Assembly (NCBI GenBank): GCA_963457665.1
Contig: OY735233.1
Coordinates: 44,590,392 to 44,654,391 of the forward strand
DNA from: Thysanoteuthis rhombus
Lineage: Eukaryota > Mollusca > Cephalopoda > Oegopsida > Thysanoteuthidae
DNA length: 64,000 nucleotides
Direction: 5' to 3'
Part shown: piece after piece, positions 24,856 through 39,320 of the stretch
Position numbering within the stretch: the first letter of the stretch is position 1
How the letters are laid out: the number at the start of each line of letters is the position of its first letter
Translations under genes and position numbers: made by a program
Notes under the pieces: generated by a model
Told to the model about the DNA's origin: nothing
Seen by the model: the letters and a program-made list of their open reading frames with translations, nothing else
The model's database searches: none

Positions 24856-27545
24856 GAAAACTCTTTTTTTTTTTTTTTAAATTTTTTTTAATGTTTTTAT
24901 AAGTAGATGAATGAATGAAGGTCAGTTGGAGTCAGAATTAATACTTAGTTTGATTAATTTCTCCTCATTTAACTGGAATCCCCAAAAAAAAAAAAATTTG
25001 AAAGAAAAACTGCTTCATTTCAATCATCTTGTTCAACAGGTTAATAGTATTACCCTGTCTCTTCTATTCCAGGCTAAACTCAAGTACCTACTTCTAAATA
25101 TTTGAACTTTTAAAGTGTATTGCAGAAAATGAAATAAAATGTTTTAATATTTCACTTGAGTGTAGAATGAGACTCCAAAGAAAATTTTCATAATGTACCC
25201 AATTTTCCCAGTGTGGTACCAAAAGATGCCTCTTATTCCAATTTGGTACAAACGTACCAGAAGTGTCGGCCCTGATTCCTATCGACAGCCTGACATTTTA
25301 AATTTATTACTGGGCTGTTGAAACTGAAGTACCAAACATTTAAATATATATAATAAAAAAAAATAAATAAATATTAGTTGATTGTATTGGTTTTTATCTA
25401 AGACAGATATTTTATATTCTTGTTCTTTCATGTATAGACTTATTTTTTTCTTAATAAAAAAAAAAAAAAAAAAAATTGAAAATTTGTCTCTTGTACTGTT
25501 AAGCAGGGTTTGCTGATGTGCTAAGGGGGAGACAATCCGAACTAAATCTCACATTTATCCAACACAGGCCTAGCTCATACAGCTGTCAATGAACTTGTCT
25601 CTAGACAATGCCCGACTCGATAGGCTGGTATTGAATCCCCTCTCTCCTGATTTCCAAATTCAACCTTATTCCAATTCCTGTGTTTGACTAGTCAAAGGTT
25701 AAGCTTGGATTATCTCCCAATCTGGCAACCCTAATCTCAAGTGTTAATCATTTTCTTTATCATAGAAATACAATCGGGAAATGACCGGGTGGGAATTATA
25801 CTTCTTCTTGCAAGAAAGAAGAGAAAGAATTTTCCCCCCATTCTCCCTTCATTAGCATTAGTTTTAATAATCCTCTCTTGAAGGCAGTTACAATACTGAA
25901 TCACTTCCCATTAATTTTCAAATGAAGTAATAAAGGAACATAGTCTTGTATATCGTGGAGTTATCTCCCTTGTGCTATCTGATCATTACTAAAATTTGGA
26001 TGACTGCGAAGACCCCCACCCCCAATCTACCCAATTAGTTATAAATTTTCAATTAAAGCAATCTGTACAATATTGGTTTATGTGTACTCTGATTTTTTTT
26101 CAGATGGATCAGATTTATCTTCACTGGTAATGATTCATTTAATTATACAACTTAATCATACAATGTTTTGAGTTCATTCTGTTTTTTATGTTACAATTGT
26201 TTATACTATTTCTTATTTATATTCCATGTTGTTGAAGGGGTCTGAATCCTACGTTTCATTCTTGTTTTTGATTAAATTATATTTTGATTGTGGCATCCTT
26301 GTTGTAAACTCAGTTTAAATGAAAGACATAAATTGTTTGATATATCTTACAAACTCTGTAAATAGATAAAATTCTATGGAAATTTTTTTTTTTTTTTTAA
26401 CTGCCATAGTAAACTCTCATCTTCCCACAAATTTTTTAAGTTGTGGGATGATGATAGTTTACAAATAAAGTTGTAAAAAAAACTTTGTACACATTCTAAA
26501 ATACAAAAATAAAGTTCATATGGGAAATGAAAGGTTGGTTAGCCTATTCAATTTCAAAATATTTAATGTTAAACAGAAATTGTATATATATCATACTGCT
26601 CAAACTTTAATCAAAATGAGGATTTTTGGGTCCTTCAAAGCAATATAATTTAATGATGTACTGTGTTAGAGTAACAGATGACTCTTTTTCTTTCTCCTCC
26701 CCCACCCCGCCTTTGTTTTCAATAGAGGTTCAAACTGTTCAGATTCTCCTCCAAGAAGGAAGGAAGGAAGGAAAGAAAATACAATTTTAAGATAAGTTCA
26801 TAGAAAATGCTAACATCTTGTTCAATTCATACACTTTGGGGATGAGTTTGAAATTTATTCTTTTTTTTAAATCTGACTTATGTACTTTTTTTTTCTCTTT
26901 GGCTTTTATTTGGGAGACAAAAAAAAAGTGGGGGGGAAGGTAGCTGAAGTGGGCTAAAAAATATCAGTAAATGTATATTCACACTGCTGGAACAAAAAAA
27001 AAAAAAACACCACATTGGCAACACTGTCCATAACCCAGTGCACGGTCATTGGAACACGATAGATGATTTCATGATTGGATGTGTCAAAGGAGAGATAGCC
27101 TGACTGAGCTCCACAAAGTGAATGCTAACTCTTTTCTAAGTCATGAATCTGTCTCAATAGGATTCAACAATTTCAGTGGCATTCAACTCATTTTGACAGC
27201 AGCAAAAGCTTAATTGTTTTCGTAACACTTTGTGATGTGAATATAGTTTTACATTTCTAAATAATGAAAGATGAAATGAGTCTCAATCTGAACAAGTTAT
27301 AACTTCAGACCTGTATCTATCCATTTTATCCGCTTCATCTGTACAAAAAATATTGTTGAAAATGTCATCGGCTGCAGATACCCTTGAGAAAAAAGTGCAC
27401 AGAAAGTCACACCTCTGTCCTGTTATTTGAAATACTTCTGATCCAAGCATTTCGAATCAAAGGGTATTAGACCTTTTAATGATAATTGCTCATCTTACAT
27501 TTAAAGACAAAATTATTAAATACGAAAAATACTTGATAACAAAAA

Positions 27546-27551
27546 TTTATT
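27546..27551 (-). promoter_or_regulatory. candidate MTARC poly(A) signal
   Basis: TTTATT on the + strand (AATAAA on the - strand) lies 143 bases past the MTARC stop codon. It is the nearest canonical signal. Confidence 0.5.
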
Positions 27552-27693
27552 GAGTGATGTAAGTTTACAATGATTTTATAGATTTTGTAAAAAATAACCT
27601 CTCTATACACAACTTCACTAGCACCGGAATTTTGGAAATTTTACATGAATATATTTGAATTTTCTGTTGATTTCACTAGTGGTCAATAATCGT

Positions 27694-27805
27694 TCAGCAC
27701 CTGGGTAGGGCATAGATGGGGTCCCCGACTTGAATCCAGCCTTCTTTATCAACAGTGATCATTACTCCAATGTTGGGATTATTTTGGCCTGGGGGTGTCC
27801 GGAAT
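27694..27805 (-). CDS. MTARC: MTARC exon 7: C-terminus
   Basis: 112 bases, phase 2 in, ending at TGA. It encodes FRTPPGQNNPNIGVMITVDK and EGWIQVGDPIYALPRC. VGDPIY matches the VGDPVY end of vertebrate mARC. Confidence 0.95.
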
Positions 27806-28813
27806 CTGAAAATTTGGAAAAAAAGAAATTTAAAAAAATTACTAAAATTTTACAAATAGGGGGGGGGGGGGGGGGAAGGTTGGCTGCTGCAGGGTTGAAC
27901 TCCTCTGCAACTTCTGTATTATACACATATATTCAAGGGGTTCTGCAGCAGTGTTCTCTCCTATCCTGGATCTTGTGGCAGAGACAACATCTATCAAAAA
28001 AAACGATCATTGTACACAGACTGAAAATAGGGATCTGCCAGATTATTTCCTTTATGTCAAAGGGGGTCCTTGAGTTTTCAAAGTTTCAAAAATACTGATT
28101 TAAACGTTTGAAATCATCGAACAAGACTTGTGATGAAATATAATATCTACTAGACAACCTGTTGGGCCACCCTTTGAATAAGGAAAGTAGTGCAATCACA
28201 TGTGACCAGAATGGACATAGAATTTAAAGGTCCAATTACACTCCGATTTTTCTTATGCAGTCGCAAATTAGTAAGGAAAATGACTATTAAATACTAATTC
28301 TACTCATTTGAGAAGTCAATTATCGTAGATGAGGATGGACACCTGCAACTCTAGGTTTGGGATCTATCACATTGATTTATTTTTTTATATTAGCGCATCT
28401 TAATTCAAGAGATATAAGACATGTTTCAGCTAATCAGAAGTCATGAAGAGAATATTTAAAAGAGTTGTAATACAACGAAACAGCTGTCTGTGGATGACAA
28501 TTATCGATTATAATTAACGCTCCCATCTTTAAGGTTGAGCACTTCTAGGTAGGTCACCCATCTGCTATAAGCAACTATGCAATGTTCTTCTAACTCTGGA
28601 ATTAAGCACTCTGGTAGATGGGGAATTGCGTAAATAAATATATTGCTTCAATCGGTCCAACTGACCATTCAGTTCTGCGTAGGGCTGGGATGGAGCATCT
28701 GGCATCCGTGGAACGAAGGTTTCAACCCCACTTAATGGTACTGGAAGGGATATCAAATCTATAGCGACACTGTAGAGTTGTAATACAACAAAATGGCTGT
28801 CTGTGGATGACAC

Positions 28814-28858
<45 letters not shown>

Positions 28859-31800
28859 GGAAGAAAGTTCAGGAACCAAGTTGGTTTAAAAATTATTTCT
28901 TACTTTTTAAGGGTCTCATAAGGTTCTCGTTTTGGGTCTTTCACTCCCTTTCCTGGATCAACAGTCGTAAGTAAACATCTGAAACATTTAAGAAAATATC
29001 TATAGAAATGTAAAGATTACTGCATCTTAATTCAATCGTTATAACGAAAAGGCACTGTTTCAGTTAAGTAGAAATCATAAATAGGATAAATTTATAAATA
29101 TAAAAATTCCAGCAAATATGAACCAAATTAAGCAAATAAATTCATAAACCACTTGTAATTATCAGCAGAATTATTCTGTGAATTGAATTGAATGGTTCAA
29201 GGGAGATAATTTCACGCAAGGTTATTTCTCTTGGAATTAAAATTTTCTTAGTATGAATTTAAGAGTTTATGGGTTGAGAAAAATAATCAGTATCAGATTT
29301 ATTCAAACAAAGATCAGAATAGTAGTCAAGTATGTACTTGAGGAATAACAGTCACTGTAAAATCTTAAAAAAAGCTTTTATTGAGAGTTTTGTAGAGATA
29401 AAAGGAGATAGGGTTATTCATTGATTGGAGCAATTTTTACAGGTGATAAATGATCAAATCACAATTGACCAACCAACCAAATAGACTAATGGTTCTTTTC
29501 TTTTTCATTATAGTGTGTGTGTCTTGGGGCACCCCGGGGCACATTTTAGGGGCTAGAACCATGAAAATTGGCACGAGTACATTTCTAGGCACCATCTGAA
29601 TGATTTTTTTTCCAAGTGCTTTTTGGGGTTTCTGTAATCATCTTGGATCAAAATACCCAAATTCTTTACTGGTATTTCTTTTTAGATATTTTTTAGATAC
29701 ACAATTCATTTTTGGGATCATTTTTTTCTTATCATTAGTCCTGGTACACATACAGACTATGGTGGTTCACTTATACAATGTACAGATATTACTGATACAC
29801 ATCCTAAGTTTTGTGAAGGATAAAAGGTCTAAATATACAATTAAAGACCTTTTTTTTTTAGATAATTAGTTCAAATACATGTGCAAGCTATGGGGATTCA
29901 TTTAGGCAAGGTATGGATATCTTTACTGTACTTCTTGTTGAAGCATATTAAGTATAAAACATATTTACAGACATCAAATTTGAAAATCTAGAAAAAGAAA
30001 AGGAAGAACAGACCTGCCACAAGGTTCCAAATAATGAAATGTGACATCAGTTCCAATCATTATTTCACTCCAAGTGTCCTTGTTTAGAAGAAAAAAAAAA
30101 AGGCAAGTTATACGAATATTCCTCAACACAAAATATTGGTATTTTCTATCTTGTAACTAAGGTAAAAAAAGTCACTCGGCAGTGCCCATCTCCTCTCCAA
30201 CCGAAGACATTTTTCATGTGTCTGTGGCCCAAATAATCAGGCCAGACACGTTCACTTCAAAAATGGCAAATTTATGTACGCAATATTTCTAACTCATTAA
30301 GATTATGGCTATTATATAAATATTTAGATGATGAAATATTGAAACAATCGTAATTCTACAATTTAAATCATAAAATTGACATCTTGAGAAAAATTAAATA
30401 AGATTTCGAATAAAAGCCAAGATTAGCTGCAAACCATAAAAAAAATGTTGCCATTGGCCAAATCTAGCCAGTTGGCCAATGGTCGTCCATTTTTGTTACA
30501 GAGTCTGGAAAGTTATTCAGTAATAAACCACTTCAAGTAATCTGAAACAGGTAGGACGGAATCACACAGTAAATAGAACTGATAAAGGTTGAATGTTGTT
30601 CTTTAAGATTTCCTTTCAACTTAAGCTGTTCTGACTAAAGTCTGTCAAGCAATGAAATTTTTTAGAGCCAAAGTAACAAAGTATTTTAGTACTTTCTTAT
30701 CATCTGGGTCCAGATATATATTAATTTTAGTAAATATTGAGTTACCTTTCTTGGATTCACCCTGAAAGCTGCATTAGACGCTTTTTGGTTAGTATATTGG
30801 TTGATCCCATTTATGTTAAACAGAAATAGGAACGAAGGGAAAAGTGTGATGTCATTAAAAGAAGATTATTCCCATCAATTTTATTTTTTTTTACCAGCTG
30901 CTGATGATGTCATTATGGAATATCTAAGGTCGGCATTTCTGTATTTTGGAAGAGACAAATATAGTCCCCAAAATATACGATTTTTACTGAAAATAATACT
31001 TGCAGAATATTTCTATACCACAATGTTTTACAAGAATGAGAATCAATTGACTCAAAGAAAGACTAAGGAGCTACCTTATCAGTCATAGGTTTGATTCCTG
31101 CAGCAGCCCCATTTTTCTTTAATTGTTTATTCTATTTTCACTGTCTAGGCCAAGTGACTCATTCTCTGTGTAACAATGGCAGGTCATTTCAAATAGTATA
31201 ACACATTCATAAATATTCTGTAGGATTACATACCCATTTTTTATATATATATCTATATGAGTTATAAATTGCATTATATCATATAGAAACTTATTTGAAA
31301 TGATCTCCTGTCATTACTAAGTTAATATCACTCAATTTAGTCAATGTAAATAGAATAAACAATTAAAGAAAATGGGGCTGCTGCAGGAAATTGTTTATTC
31401 TATTTACATTGTCTAGATTGAGTGATATATTAACTCTGTAATGACAGGAGATCATTTCAAGTAAGTTTCTATATGATATAATGCGATTTATAATTCATTC
31501 TGTTGGATCAAATAAATCCATTCCTCAGTACATATACATACATATATATATATATACAAAATTTATGACTGATTAATATACACATTATGAAATGGTTTGC
31601 AGTAAGGTACTGGACTTAAAATGTTTGATTGAAATTTATATGAATTATTAGAGAAATCTAGAAAAAAATACCCTAAAGACATGCCAACAGTTGTATTATT
31701 AGAAAAAGCCACTGGAAAATCGCAGCTTTCTTTGTAAATGTAAGGGAGGTAACTCGATATTTACTAAGACCAAGAAATATTTCTCAAAATTACCACTATT

Positions 31801-34800
31801 TCGAAGTTGTACTTACCTCTTCAAAAGCCATGCAACCCTCGACTAAGATATTTGGTCGGAAGTTTTTATCACTGACATCTTTTTCTACTCTGTCATTAAC
31901 ATTATCCACGGAGGCTTGAGAGAGAATGTTGAAGGGAGCACTATCTTGAAAGACACACTGAAAAGTAAGATGGCAAAGTGATCAAAAATTTGAAAATGTT
32001 GTATGATAAATTTGGGGTTAATATGTACAATCAGGTGACAATTTCTGGACATTTCATGTACATTCTAAGAAGAAGGGGAAAGGACAAGAGATCAGATTTG
32101 AAAAGTCAAGAACAATTTATTTCAGTTGGTATAAGGTCAGGGTGGCAAACTTTTTGGGGAGCATGATATTGGCGATAATCTGGGGGGAGGAAAAAAATAA
32201 AATAAAATAAACCCTCATGTGCCCATGGGAATTTTCAAGCAGCAGATTATCATTTTTTATTAATATTTGTATTCTACAAAATATTTTACAAAGAAAAAGA
32301 CGAAAATGCTTGAATGTATTCTTGAAGAAATCTGTTTAGAAAATCAATAACTTCTGAATTGTTAATTTTTCAAATTTTACTCTTGGATGAAGTATTGCAA
32401 CATTATTATTGATTTTGACTCATTTTAACCTTCATCCTACTTTCAGTTGCTTTTTAACACAACTTTGAATCAGACTGTAATCCTACGGCAATGATTAAAC
32501 AGTGTAATCAGAAAGAGCAAGCCTATGGTGAGAATCAAACTCACACCTTCTAGCCAAAGGGGTCCTAGTATGCACCCGGCCACTTTTAACCATTTAGCCA
32601 TGGGGACTTTACAGTTAAACAGAAGCTGATTTTTCACCTTAAACCCAACTCCTTAAATCCTATATTCAACACTGATGATGTTTACAATTGAGACCCAGCA
32701 GTCTATTAATACAATGATATTGTAAGTTTTTCAAGCCCTCCTAAGAGGCCATAGATCGATAACAATAGATTAGTTAATCCCTGTGGAAAAATTCACAGAT
32801 ATTCAGTTTTTCCCACTCTCCAGAAGTAAAGCATCCTATGGAAGCTTTTTGTAAGCCAAAATGGAGTAAAATGAGGAAGCAATTACCATTAATTTATATG
32901 GGAATTTTTTTTTAGCATTCTCAGATGCAAAAATGGTGAGGACAGCGTGTCTAGCTGAGTTATTGGAGATTGTGGTGGTTTGAGGGACAAGGGTGTAGAA
33001 AAGAGAGGAAAAGGGTGTGCACTGCCTCTATAATGGCTCGTTACAAAACAAAAGCTGAAAACTATTCTCGCTTTCCACCTGTTCTTGAAAAAGTGGCGTA
33101 AGTGAACTTTTTGAAAGTGAGGATGACCTCGATTTGAATTCTATCTGAAGATTTTTCTTTAAGAGAAAATGGGCTTCTCTACTGAAATGAGTTTTTTTTT
33201 TCAGTGTTTGTAAATTGTGTGTAGGAGATATTTTCAACAGCAAAATTGTTGCCCCCAAATGGCGACGGCAACATGCTAAACTGAGTTTCTGCCTTGCAGC
33301 ACTGAGCAGAGGACATGCTTTTTTTTTTTGTTGCACTATATCTCGTACTAAAATGGTATCTACCAGCATCATTTGCTTTCCTGCTTTTGCCGCTTCATTA
33401 TCATTGAAGAGGTGTTTTCTAAGGGCACTGTTTGGCTGACATACAAGGTGTGCCATAGACACTGCTGGCTTTTAATGAAGGTGATAACATCCTCTGTGTT
33501 GCAGATTGAATACAACTAAACACAAACACAAAGACACATGACAACATTTCTGTGGTATTAATAACGATAGAACAGGAAAAAACAGGTTTTAATGTTGTAT
33601 GATTAAGTTATTACAGTACAAATTAATGCAACTAAGTATAAGCTAAAAACAAGATTTTAAAAAATCACAATAAGTTAGAACAAGACCTTAGATAGTGCCG
33701 TTTTGAAGAGTACAGAAAATCTAAATTCAAATTGAATTAACTCTTCTGTTCAACATATATCTGTACTTGAAATACAAAACATCACAAAACCAGAAGAGAA
33801 TTTTCTCTCGTAATTTATCTCCTTATGAAAAAAAAAAAAAGAGAATTTTTTTTTTTTTTGAATTGAAAAAAAAAAATCTAATTTTTCAAAATAAGCAACA
33901 TAAAGTTTGAATATTAAAGTCTAATAACCTCACAATCTTCCACCGGAGTCCCGTCATCAAGTTTCACATCCCTTTTTTCAAGTCGATTTGTAGACATCAC
34001 CATTCGGTATCCATCTTTGGAAAAAAACTTGCTCATCCACTTGGCAGCCGAGTCCCCGCAATCTTCCCCTCGAATTGCCGCACCAAAAACGCTGGAAAAA
34101 GGTTGAAGGGAAACAAAATGGAGATTCGCATATTCCATTCATTATGGAAACAGTACTGAGGACAGAGACAAAAATGATCCCGAGATATCGGAAGAAAATT
34201 CACAAGGAGAGAAATAGATCAGTGGACTTATCTTCTCATGGAAATGTACAAAAAAAAAAGAAAAAAAAAAAGATGAGATTAAAAGAAAACCAGACGAAGA
34301 GAAGAAGAAACGATAAATCACACAAGATGGAGAGATATAGAACAGAGCTGAGAAGAAACAGCTTTAAAACAGTTCATCATACAAATTTGAGGCAACCTTC
34401 CAAAAGATGTAGTAACAGCACTAAGTATGGACATATTCAATGAAAAGATGGATGAACTATGAACCAGGCCATTTATTATAACCACGGAGCCAAGATTACC
34501 AATGTCTAAAGCAAAGAAGTGATCCGCCCCAACAAAAAGGACAAGTTCTGGGAGCTGGAATGAAAAATCTAAATTTAATCTAGAAAGTGAACACGGATTT
34601 TTTTCGAGATAAAGGATTCTGTTCAAAGCTCCTTGTAAATTACCAGTACCCCCCCCCGCTCCCCAGAGACAAGAAATACAAGCCTGGCTACAGCAGGGTC
34701 AAACTCTACTTTTATTTCTATTCTGACTAAAGATAATCTCAAGGGAGACCACACCCAATGGAAATGGAGTGTGATGATCAGTGACGAGATCCCAGTTTCT

Positions 34801-37800
34801 ATTGCAAGCATTAGCTTAGTGATCCTTGCAAGTCTCAGGTCTGGTTGAGACCAGGACTTTATAACTACAAGTTTTTATGACTAACCCCTTGGCAGGATGT
34901 AAGTCCACCAGACACATATCTCCACTCAGTTTAAGGTGTACTCAATTAGCTGCTGAGTGCAATGATCAATTCTCTCGTTTTATTGCTCGTCTATAAAACT
35001 GATCTCCTGTAAATTGTTTATTTTCTAAAATGGCATCTACCAGCGTCATTTGCTTTCCTGGTTTTCAACGATTTATTATCATTGAAGAGGAGGCGTTTTT
35101 CTGTTGACACTATTTGACTGACATATGAGGTGCACCGTGGTCACCGCTGGCGTTCAACGAAGGCGACAACATCCTCTGCATCGTTGATTGAATACAGATC
35201 ATCATTGTCAAGAACGAAACGGAAGTTGTCTAAACACTTCCCACTTTTTCTAGCATTAACCTCCTTTGACCATCATATGAAACATTGTGGAGTACATCGA
35301 GTATAGGCGCTCCTTTGGGCATTCTTTGAGGTTCCATGTTCGACACAAGTATGTCAAACAGTTCCTGACGTAGGTTTGCGTTGAAAAAAATGATTTTCTC
35401 GCTGAGGAGTTTTTCACCTCGTTCATAACAGTTCTCTTCCGTTCATGAACAGCTAAAGAATGACTTACCTGCAATTTAGTACTCCCGACGAACTAATCGG
35501 TTCAGGTGTTTTTGGTAAGAGGAGAGGATGCATTCCGGGAGCGTTCAATTCTAGATATTTCTCATCATCAACGTTTGGCTGGATGAGGGCCATTTTTGGT
35601 TCTTGTCTTTGAGAAAGAAAGGCACAATTCGGTCGAATCACCATCCAGCTTCTACAGACAGAGAAAGAAAAAAAAAAAAGAAAAAGATCAACAAATAAAT
35701 CTATGCATTAATTGACCACTCGTGACTCATCACAATAAAAACTGAAAAACATTTCACCTGCAACAATACGTTTTTTTCATGATACAATATGTATCATGAT
35801 ACGATATGTATCACAATACAAGATGTACTCAGGTAAAAAAAAAAAAAAAAAAATTCCAAAAAGAAATGTTGAAAATCAAAATCAAAATGTGTAATCAGAA
35901 TATGAGGTTAGGGGAATAATCAACTTCCCCAAAAAGAGCTATCTGAATATGAGCTCAGGTAAAAATCCCACTTCCTTTAAAAAGACGTACTTAAAAAAAT
36001 GTCAGAGAAATGAGTTACTGAGGTTTAAAAGGGTTTCCGAAAGATATCAAATAAAATAAGTGTCTGACTGTATTTTTCAGCTATTTTTTGCTTAAAATTT
36101 TTAGAATACAATTTGGAGACAAAAACAAAAAAGAATTTAAGAGATTTAAAACATTCTTTTTTAATATGCCAGGTCATCTTAGTTAGTTTTAAAATAATAG
36201 AGCTTTAAAACAGTTACTACTAAGTTGCAATTTGTTTCGTTCTTTAGGACAAAAATATTGTCTTTCCTTCTAGCGAAAAACAAACAAACTTTAGAACAAC
36301 ATTATCATTGGGGAAATCTTATTTATCAATGTACCCCTAGCTCACACCTCTGCCAATGCCATTGTCACTAAAAACTGAATGAAAATCAGTTCATATATAG
36401 CTAAAATGCAAGGGGAAGTTACTATCAACAATTCTTAGATCAGCCCAAAAATTTCTCAACCTACAAAATGTCATTGTGATTCATTTTGGAAATATTGCAT
36501 AGACAAATATGAGAAGAAAAAATTTTTAAAAATGAAAAAAAAATATTTTAAAAAAACTCCTGAACTCAACCAATTCTCTCTAACACCATGGCCAAACGTT
36601 TGAAAAAATTTCAATGAAATTGAACGAGAACTTTTGAAGATCAATTTGATTAATTTACTGAAATTGTTAGCTGAAGCCAAGCAGATAAATGAACCAGGCT
36701 TCTGTTTGCAGTCTTGCGTGCTGCATAGATCAGCCACATTCAAAAAGAGTAAAAGGGATTATTAATAGAGAGACTGCGAGAGTAAGAGGGAGAACAATGG
36801 TTACTAAAGAGAGAGGAACTGAGAGAAATCAACACATTTCTGAACTGTTGTTTGATCTAATGTCATGAATATTTTATTTTACAAAAACCATGAAAGATTT
36901 CTTTAGGGAGACATCAACAATTTAAAGCAGTTGAAAAATCACAAAGTTTGGCAGAAAAAAAACAAACCATCCTGTAATATAATAAAAAAAGTTGTTTAAA
37001 AGAGGGTTCAGGTGTTATTTTGCTTAGTAAGCAGAAACTTTCATACAAGTAATGCAGTCTCTAAAAAGAAGTGCAGTCTCACCTTCAGAGCTAGTAGCAT
37101 CACTTTGTTCCCCCCCCCGTCTTATACTCCAATGATTTTGGCCCCAAATTAATTACCCCCCCCCCCAACATTATACAACAGGAATGTCAGCAATGTTGTA
37201 CTTTCTCAACTTTTATCGTAATTTCAAACCAGTTTGAAGATGTGTAGCTGAAGGTGGGAGGAATGAAAACATCTTCCCTGATTTTCAAAAGTTCTATAAA
37301 TAGAACTTTACTTAGATATAGCATTTCTACTGGAAAAGCTCACTAAATGTTGGCAGCCTCCCCTCAAGTAGCCAAGTCCCCCCTCCCAGGTCCCCAAAGC
37401 CAGTCTATATAAGATTTCATTTTTTTTCCTAACTAATTCTTTGCGAGTTTGAAAAATGTTTTAAAAGATTTCTAATGAATCTTCCCCCCTTCGTTCAATA
37501 CAATATGGTAACCATAGAGGCGATTGGGCAAAACAAGATAAGTAATGTGACACACACATTTGTTTATCCATGATTCAGTATTCTGGGCTTAAGTTGAAAA
37601 TCCAGACATTCGGGTTTTTCCTGATGCAAAGAGAAACGGTGTTTGGGGACAGTGACCCTTTTCAAATTTTGAGGAATCTGTGAGACTTCAATTTCATGTC
37701 TTCTTTCCCTCTTAACAATAATGTTGTAAGTCCTGATGAAGGAAACAAAATATGAACAAAAAGATCTTGATATGCAAAAATTAGTTTGCCAAGATAGCCG

Positions 37801-39264
37801 AGTTGCAATAACTTGAGATAAGTAAAAAAAAAAAAAAAAAATTAAAAAAAAAACAACTTTTACAAGCAAATGAGTTTGAAGGTTAAGTTTTGTCTGAGAA
37901 AAGCTTATCAGTGGGATACACAATGTACACTTGTGCAGTGATCTCAAACCTTTTTTTCACAATCTGATTTAATGACGATTGCTTTTGCAGTTGTTCTATC
38001 AAATAGTCTAATCGTGGCAAAAGTAAAGTGTACCTCAGAACCACTTTTTTTTCCATAAACCAAGAAAATATTTTTGCAGACACTGTGAGTTCATACAGAC
38101 CCAGGTTGGTGACCATTTCACTAGTGATCCAACAAAGGTAAAAAACGAACAAACCCAAAACTTAAAACAGGCTTTTTTTCCACTGAGTCAATAAGAGAAA
38201 AGAACTGAAAAACCCCACAACACAAAAATTGTTCAAATGAAAATGAATTTATAGAACAATGATGATTATTGTTCCAAATCTTATATCCTTTGCTTAATGT
38301 TATCAGCAGGTTATTGTTATCTAAAAGTATGTATCCCAAAGTGATCATAATAATTAAGCCTTAAGCGGCTTTTTCTGTATTTGCAAAGTTTTCTTCTCGA
38401 GTAAATTAAATGTCCATCTTATACACCGGCATGTACATTATCATCTTTAACTGATTACACACACACACAAACTTTTCTGACAGAACAACAATAACACCGT
38501 TATTTTCTTTCAAAATAACTACCTATCTCTCTCTCTCTTTCTCTCTCTCTCAAAACTTATGCATATTGTACAGATATGCAGGAGTTGATGTTGTGCAAAC
38601 ATTATACACCACAATAACTAGGTAAAGCATTAAGGTTCCTGCTGGGGATGCCTGTACACTTAAATCATACTGGAATATGTCCTGATATTGCATGAGATAC
38701 TGGTGGCATCAATCACTTGTGAGGGTAGAATTATTTTTAACATCAAGATGAATTTATTGTTTCTATAAAAAAAAAAAAAATCTTCTGTTAGATTTTATTT
38801 TTCAATTTAACCATCAAAAAAACTAGTTCAAAACTAAAAGATGAGCTCATTCATTCTTAGAAAATCTTATCAGTTTTTGGCAATAAATTCCTTGGAAATT
38901 GCATAAAAGAGAGGCCAATCCATGTCATCTCTTTCAACGAGACAGTTATGTATTTAAGAGAAAGTTGAAAGAGACAAATAGACCATGAACAGACGAGATG
39001 AGAATTTGGGTTGAGAGCAGTTATTTGGCCTTTGCATTACTGGCAACTGTTTAGCTCAATGCTAAGAGCATTGCTATGTTGAAGCGGCTACCCTCTCGGT
39101 GGCAGGTTTGATTCCTGCAGCACCCCCCCATTTTCCTTAATTGTTTATTCTATTCATGTTGTCTAAATTGAGTGATATATCAAAATTGAGTGATATATTA
39201 ACCATGTAACGATGAGAGATCATTTTTCAAATAAGCCTATATAATATAAAGCAATTTACAATTC

Positions 39265-39320
<56 letters not shown>

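Larger units (their letters stand above)
23014..27693. other. convergent intergenic region with both 3' ends
   Basis: The CNOT1 3' UTR starts at 23014 and carries a (CA)n tract (23113-23130). Candidate + strand poly(A) signals AATAAA lie at 24850, 25133, 25453, 26464 and 26508. The MTARC 3' UTR enters from the right, with a minus-strand AATAAA at 27546-27551. The rest holds a (CA)n(TA)n microsatellite at 24131-24195, a weak tRNA-like stretch at 25555-25640 and no supportable gene. Confidence 0.75.

Noticed and set aside
25555..25640. Possible tRNA gene or SINE head (GGCCTAGCTCATACAGC ... GGTATTGAATCCCC)
   Set aside because: The A- and B-box resemblance is partial and no cloverleaf closes. 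Kept only as a weak note.
33028..33462. 144-codon open stretch on the - strand in MTARC intron 3
   Set aside because: Overlaps the duplicated segment at 33345-33515 whose other copy is not open in the same frame, and it resembles no known protein.
33914..33934. MTARC reading continuing past exon 3 as EVIRL and a stop
   Set aside because: Ending the protein there would lose the molybdenum-ligand cysteine. Four further exons downstream continue the family sequence in frame, so this is intron read-through.
34075..34443. 122-codon Lys/Arg-rich open stretch, + strand
   Set aside because: Antisense to MTARC exon 3 and to a poly-A/GA-rich intron tract; composition explains it.
37564..38348. Three overlapping open stretches, - strand, in MTARC intron 1
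   Set aside because: Low-complexity Phe/Lys-rich translations in different frames with no domain. MTARC exons join correctly without them.
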